DNA from: Shimia sp. CNT1-13L.2
GTDB taxonomy: Bacteria > Pseudomonadota > Alphaproteobacteria > Rhodobacterales > Rhodobacteraceae
NCBI RefSeq assembly: GCF_024331145.1
Contig: NZ_JANDJO010000001.1
Coordinates: forward strand, 372,001 to 436,000
Reading direction: 5' to 3'
DNA: 64,000 nucleotides
Position numbers and translations under genes: made by a program. Position 1 is the stretch's first letter. The number at the start of each line of letters is the position of its first letter. Below the pieces are notes generated by a model, which searched no databases, was not told the origin of the DNA, and saw nothing but the letters and a program-made list of their open reading frames with translations. This document shows, piece by piece, positions 63,753 through 64,000 of this stretch.

Positions 63753-64000
63753 TCACTTTGCCGCCCCATAGCGGGCATCACCGGCGATAATCTGGCCTTT
63801 GTACTTTGTGCCGGGCGATGTGGCCCACGAGAACCGCGCCGCGCCATTGTCGATCTCATGAATGATCAAACACCGCGTTCCGTACCGCTTGCCATTGTCC
63901 GAAACACTGTCGAACATGCAAACCAACCCGTCCTTCGTGGCCACCCACTCGCCAAAATCCGTGCGCAGAATGCCGCTATTGGCCTTGCTGTGCTGCGCGC
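63753..64000 (-). CDS. Hypothetical protein, 5' part outside window
   Basis: The minus-strand frame is open from the window end to a stop at 63753, giving at least 82 residues. It ends in NGAARFSWATSPGTKYKGQIIAGDARYGAAK. No family is recognised. A GTG at 63944 could start a 63-residue form, but the upstream reading (AQHSKANSGILRTDFGEW) is coding-like, so the gene probably begins outside. Confidence 0.45.
   Translation of the reverse strand, partial: AQHSKANSGILRTDFGEWVATKDGLVCMFDSVSDNGKRYGTRCLIIHEIDNGAARFSWATSPGTKYKGQIIAGDARYGAAK

Overview
The window is GC-rich, densely coded DNA from an alphaproteobacterium, most likely a marine Rhodobacterales (Roseobacter-group) strain. This is inferred from gene content: a complete taurine import and dissimilation locus (tauABC, tpa, tauR, xsc, tauZ), a glnK-amtB pair, dnaE2, DUF1523, DUF1244 and YtoQ proteins, and Hint and RTX secreted proteins. 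I found no tRNA, rRNA, CRISPR array, insertion sequence or prophage. Most long antisense ORFs are GC-driven shadows.

Layout. 1-9 kb: a type I secretion ABC transporter cut by the window edge, the mlaA-mlaC lipid-transport pair, a class A penicillin-binding protein, glnK-amtB and a patatin-like lipoprotein. 9-15 kb: aromatic/aspartate aminotransferase with sseA, a DMT exporter divergent from an HxlR-type regulator over a clear palindrome, smpB, a LuxR-type regulator, then a cobalamin riboswitch ahead of a DUF1636 protein and an ABC ATPase that has lost all its catalytic motifs. 15-18.7 kb: DUF1294 and a C-terminally short dnaE2. 18.8-29 kb: the taurine locus, with tauABC on the minus strand and tpa, GNAT, tauR, xsc and tauZ on the plus strand. 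Paired TauR-like motifs precede both tpa and xsc.

29-36.1 kb: seven consecutive minus-strand genes of mostly unknown function. They encode a long coiled-coil protein, a 374-residue unknown, an AAA+ ATPase, three membrane proteins and a 447-residue conserved protein. This is the best candidate here for an undescribed system. 36.3-41 kb: ohrR/ohr with a multi-site operator, then an arginine:glycine-type amidinotransferase with a structured leader, convergent with a creatinase, and a P1-family peptidase. 41-49 kb: an Lrp-type regulator divergent from alanine dehydrogenase, mscS, mscL, a glutathione transferase, a GMC oxidoreductase, YtoQ, a methyltransferase and a DUF2189 protein. 49-55 kb: pheS and pheT, separated by a class I glutamine amidotransferase and a dimethylarginine hydrolase-like protein. 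55-64 kb: Hint and RTX proteins, rpmI-rplT, pyruvate kinase, N-formylglutamate amidohydrolase, DUF1244, an extradiol dioxygenase-like protein, a D-amino-acid transaminase-like protein and a final gene cut by the window edge.

Themes. Organosulfonate use is complete: taurine is imported by TauABC, transaminated by Tpa, cleaved by Xsc, and the sulfite is probably exported by TauZ. Nitrogen scavenging recurs (GlnK/AmtB, Ald, amidinotransferase, creatinase, DDAH-like and N-formylglutamate enzymes). All functions are read from sequence motifs and family knowledge; no database search was run.
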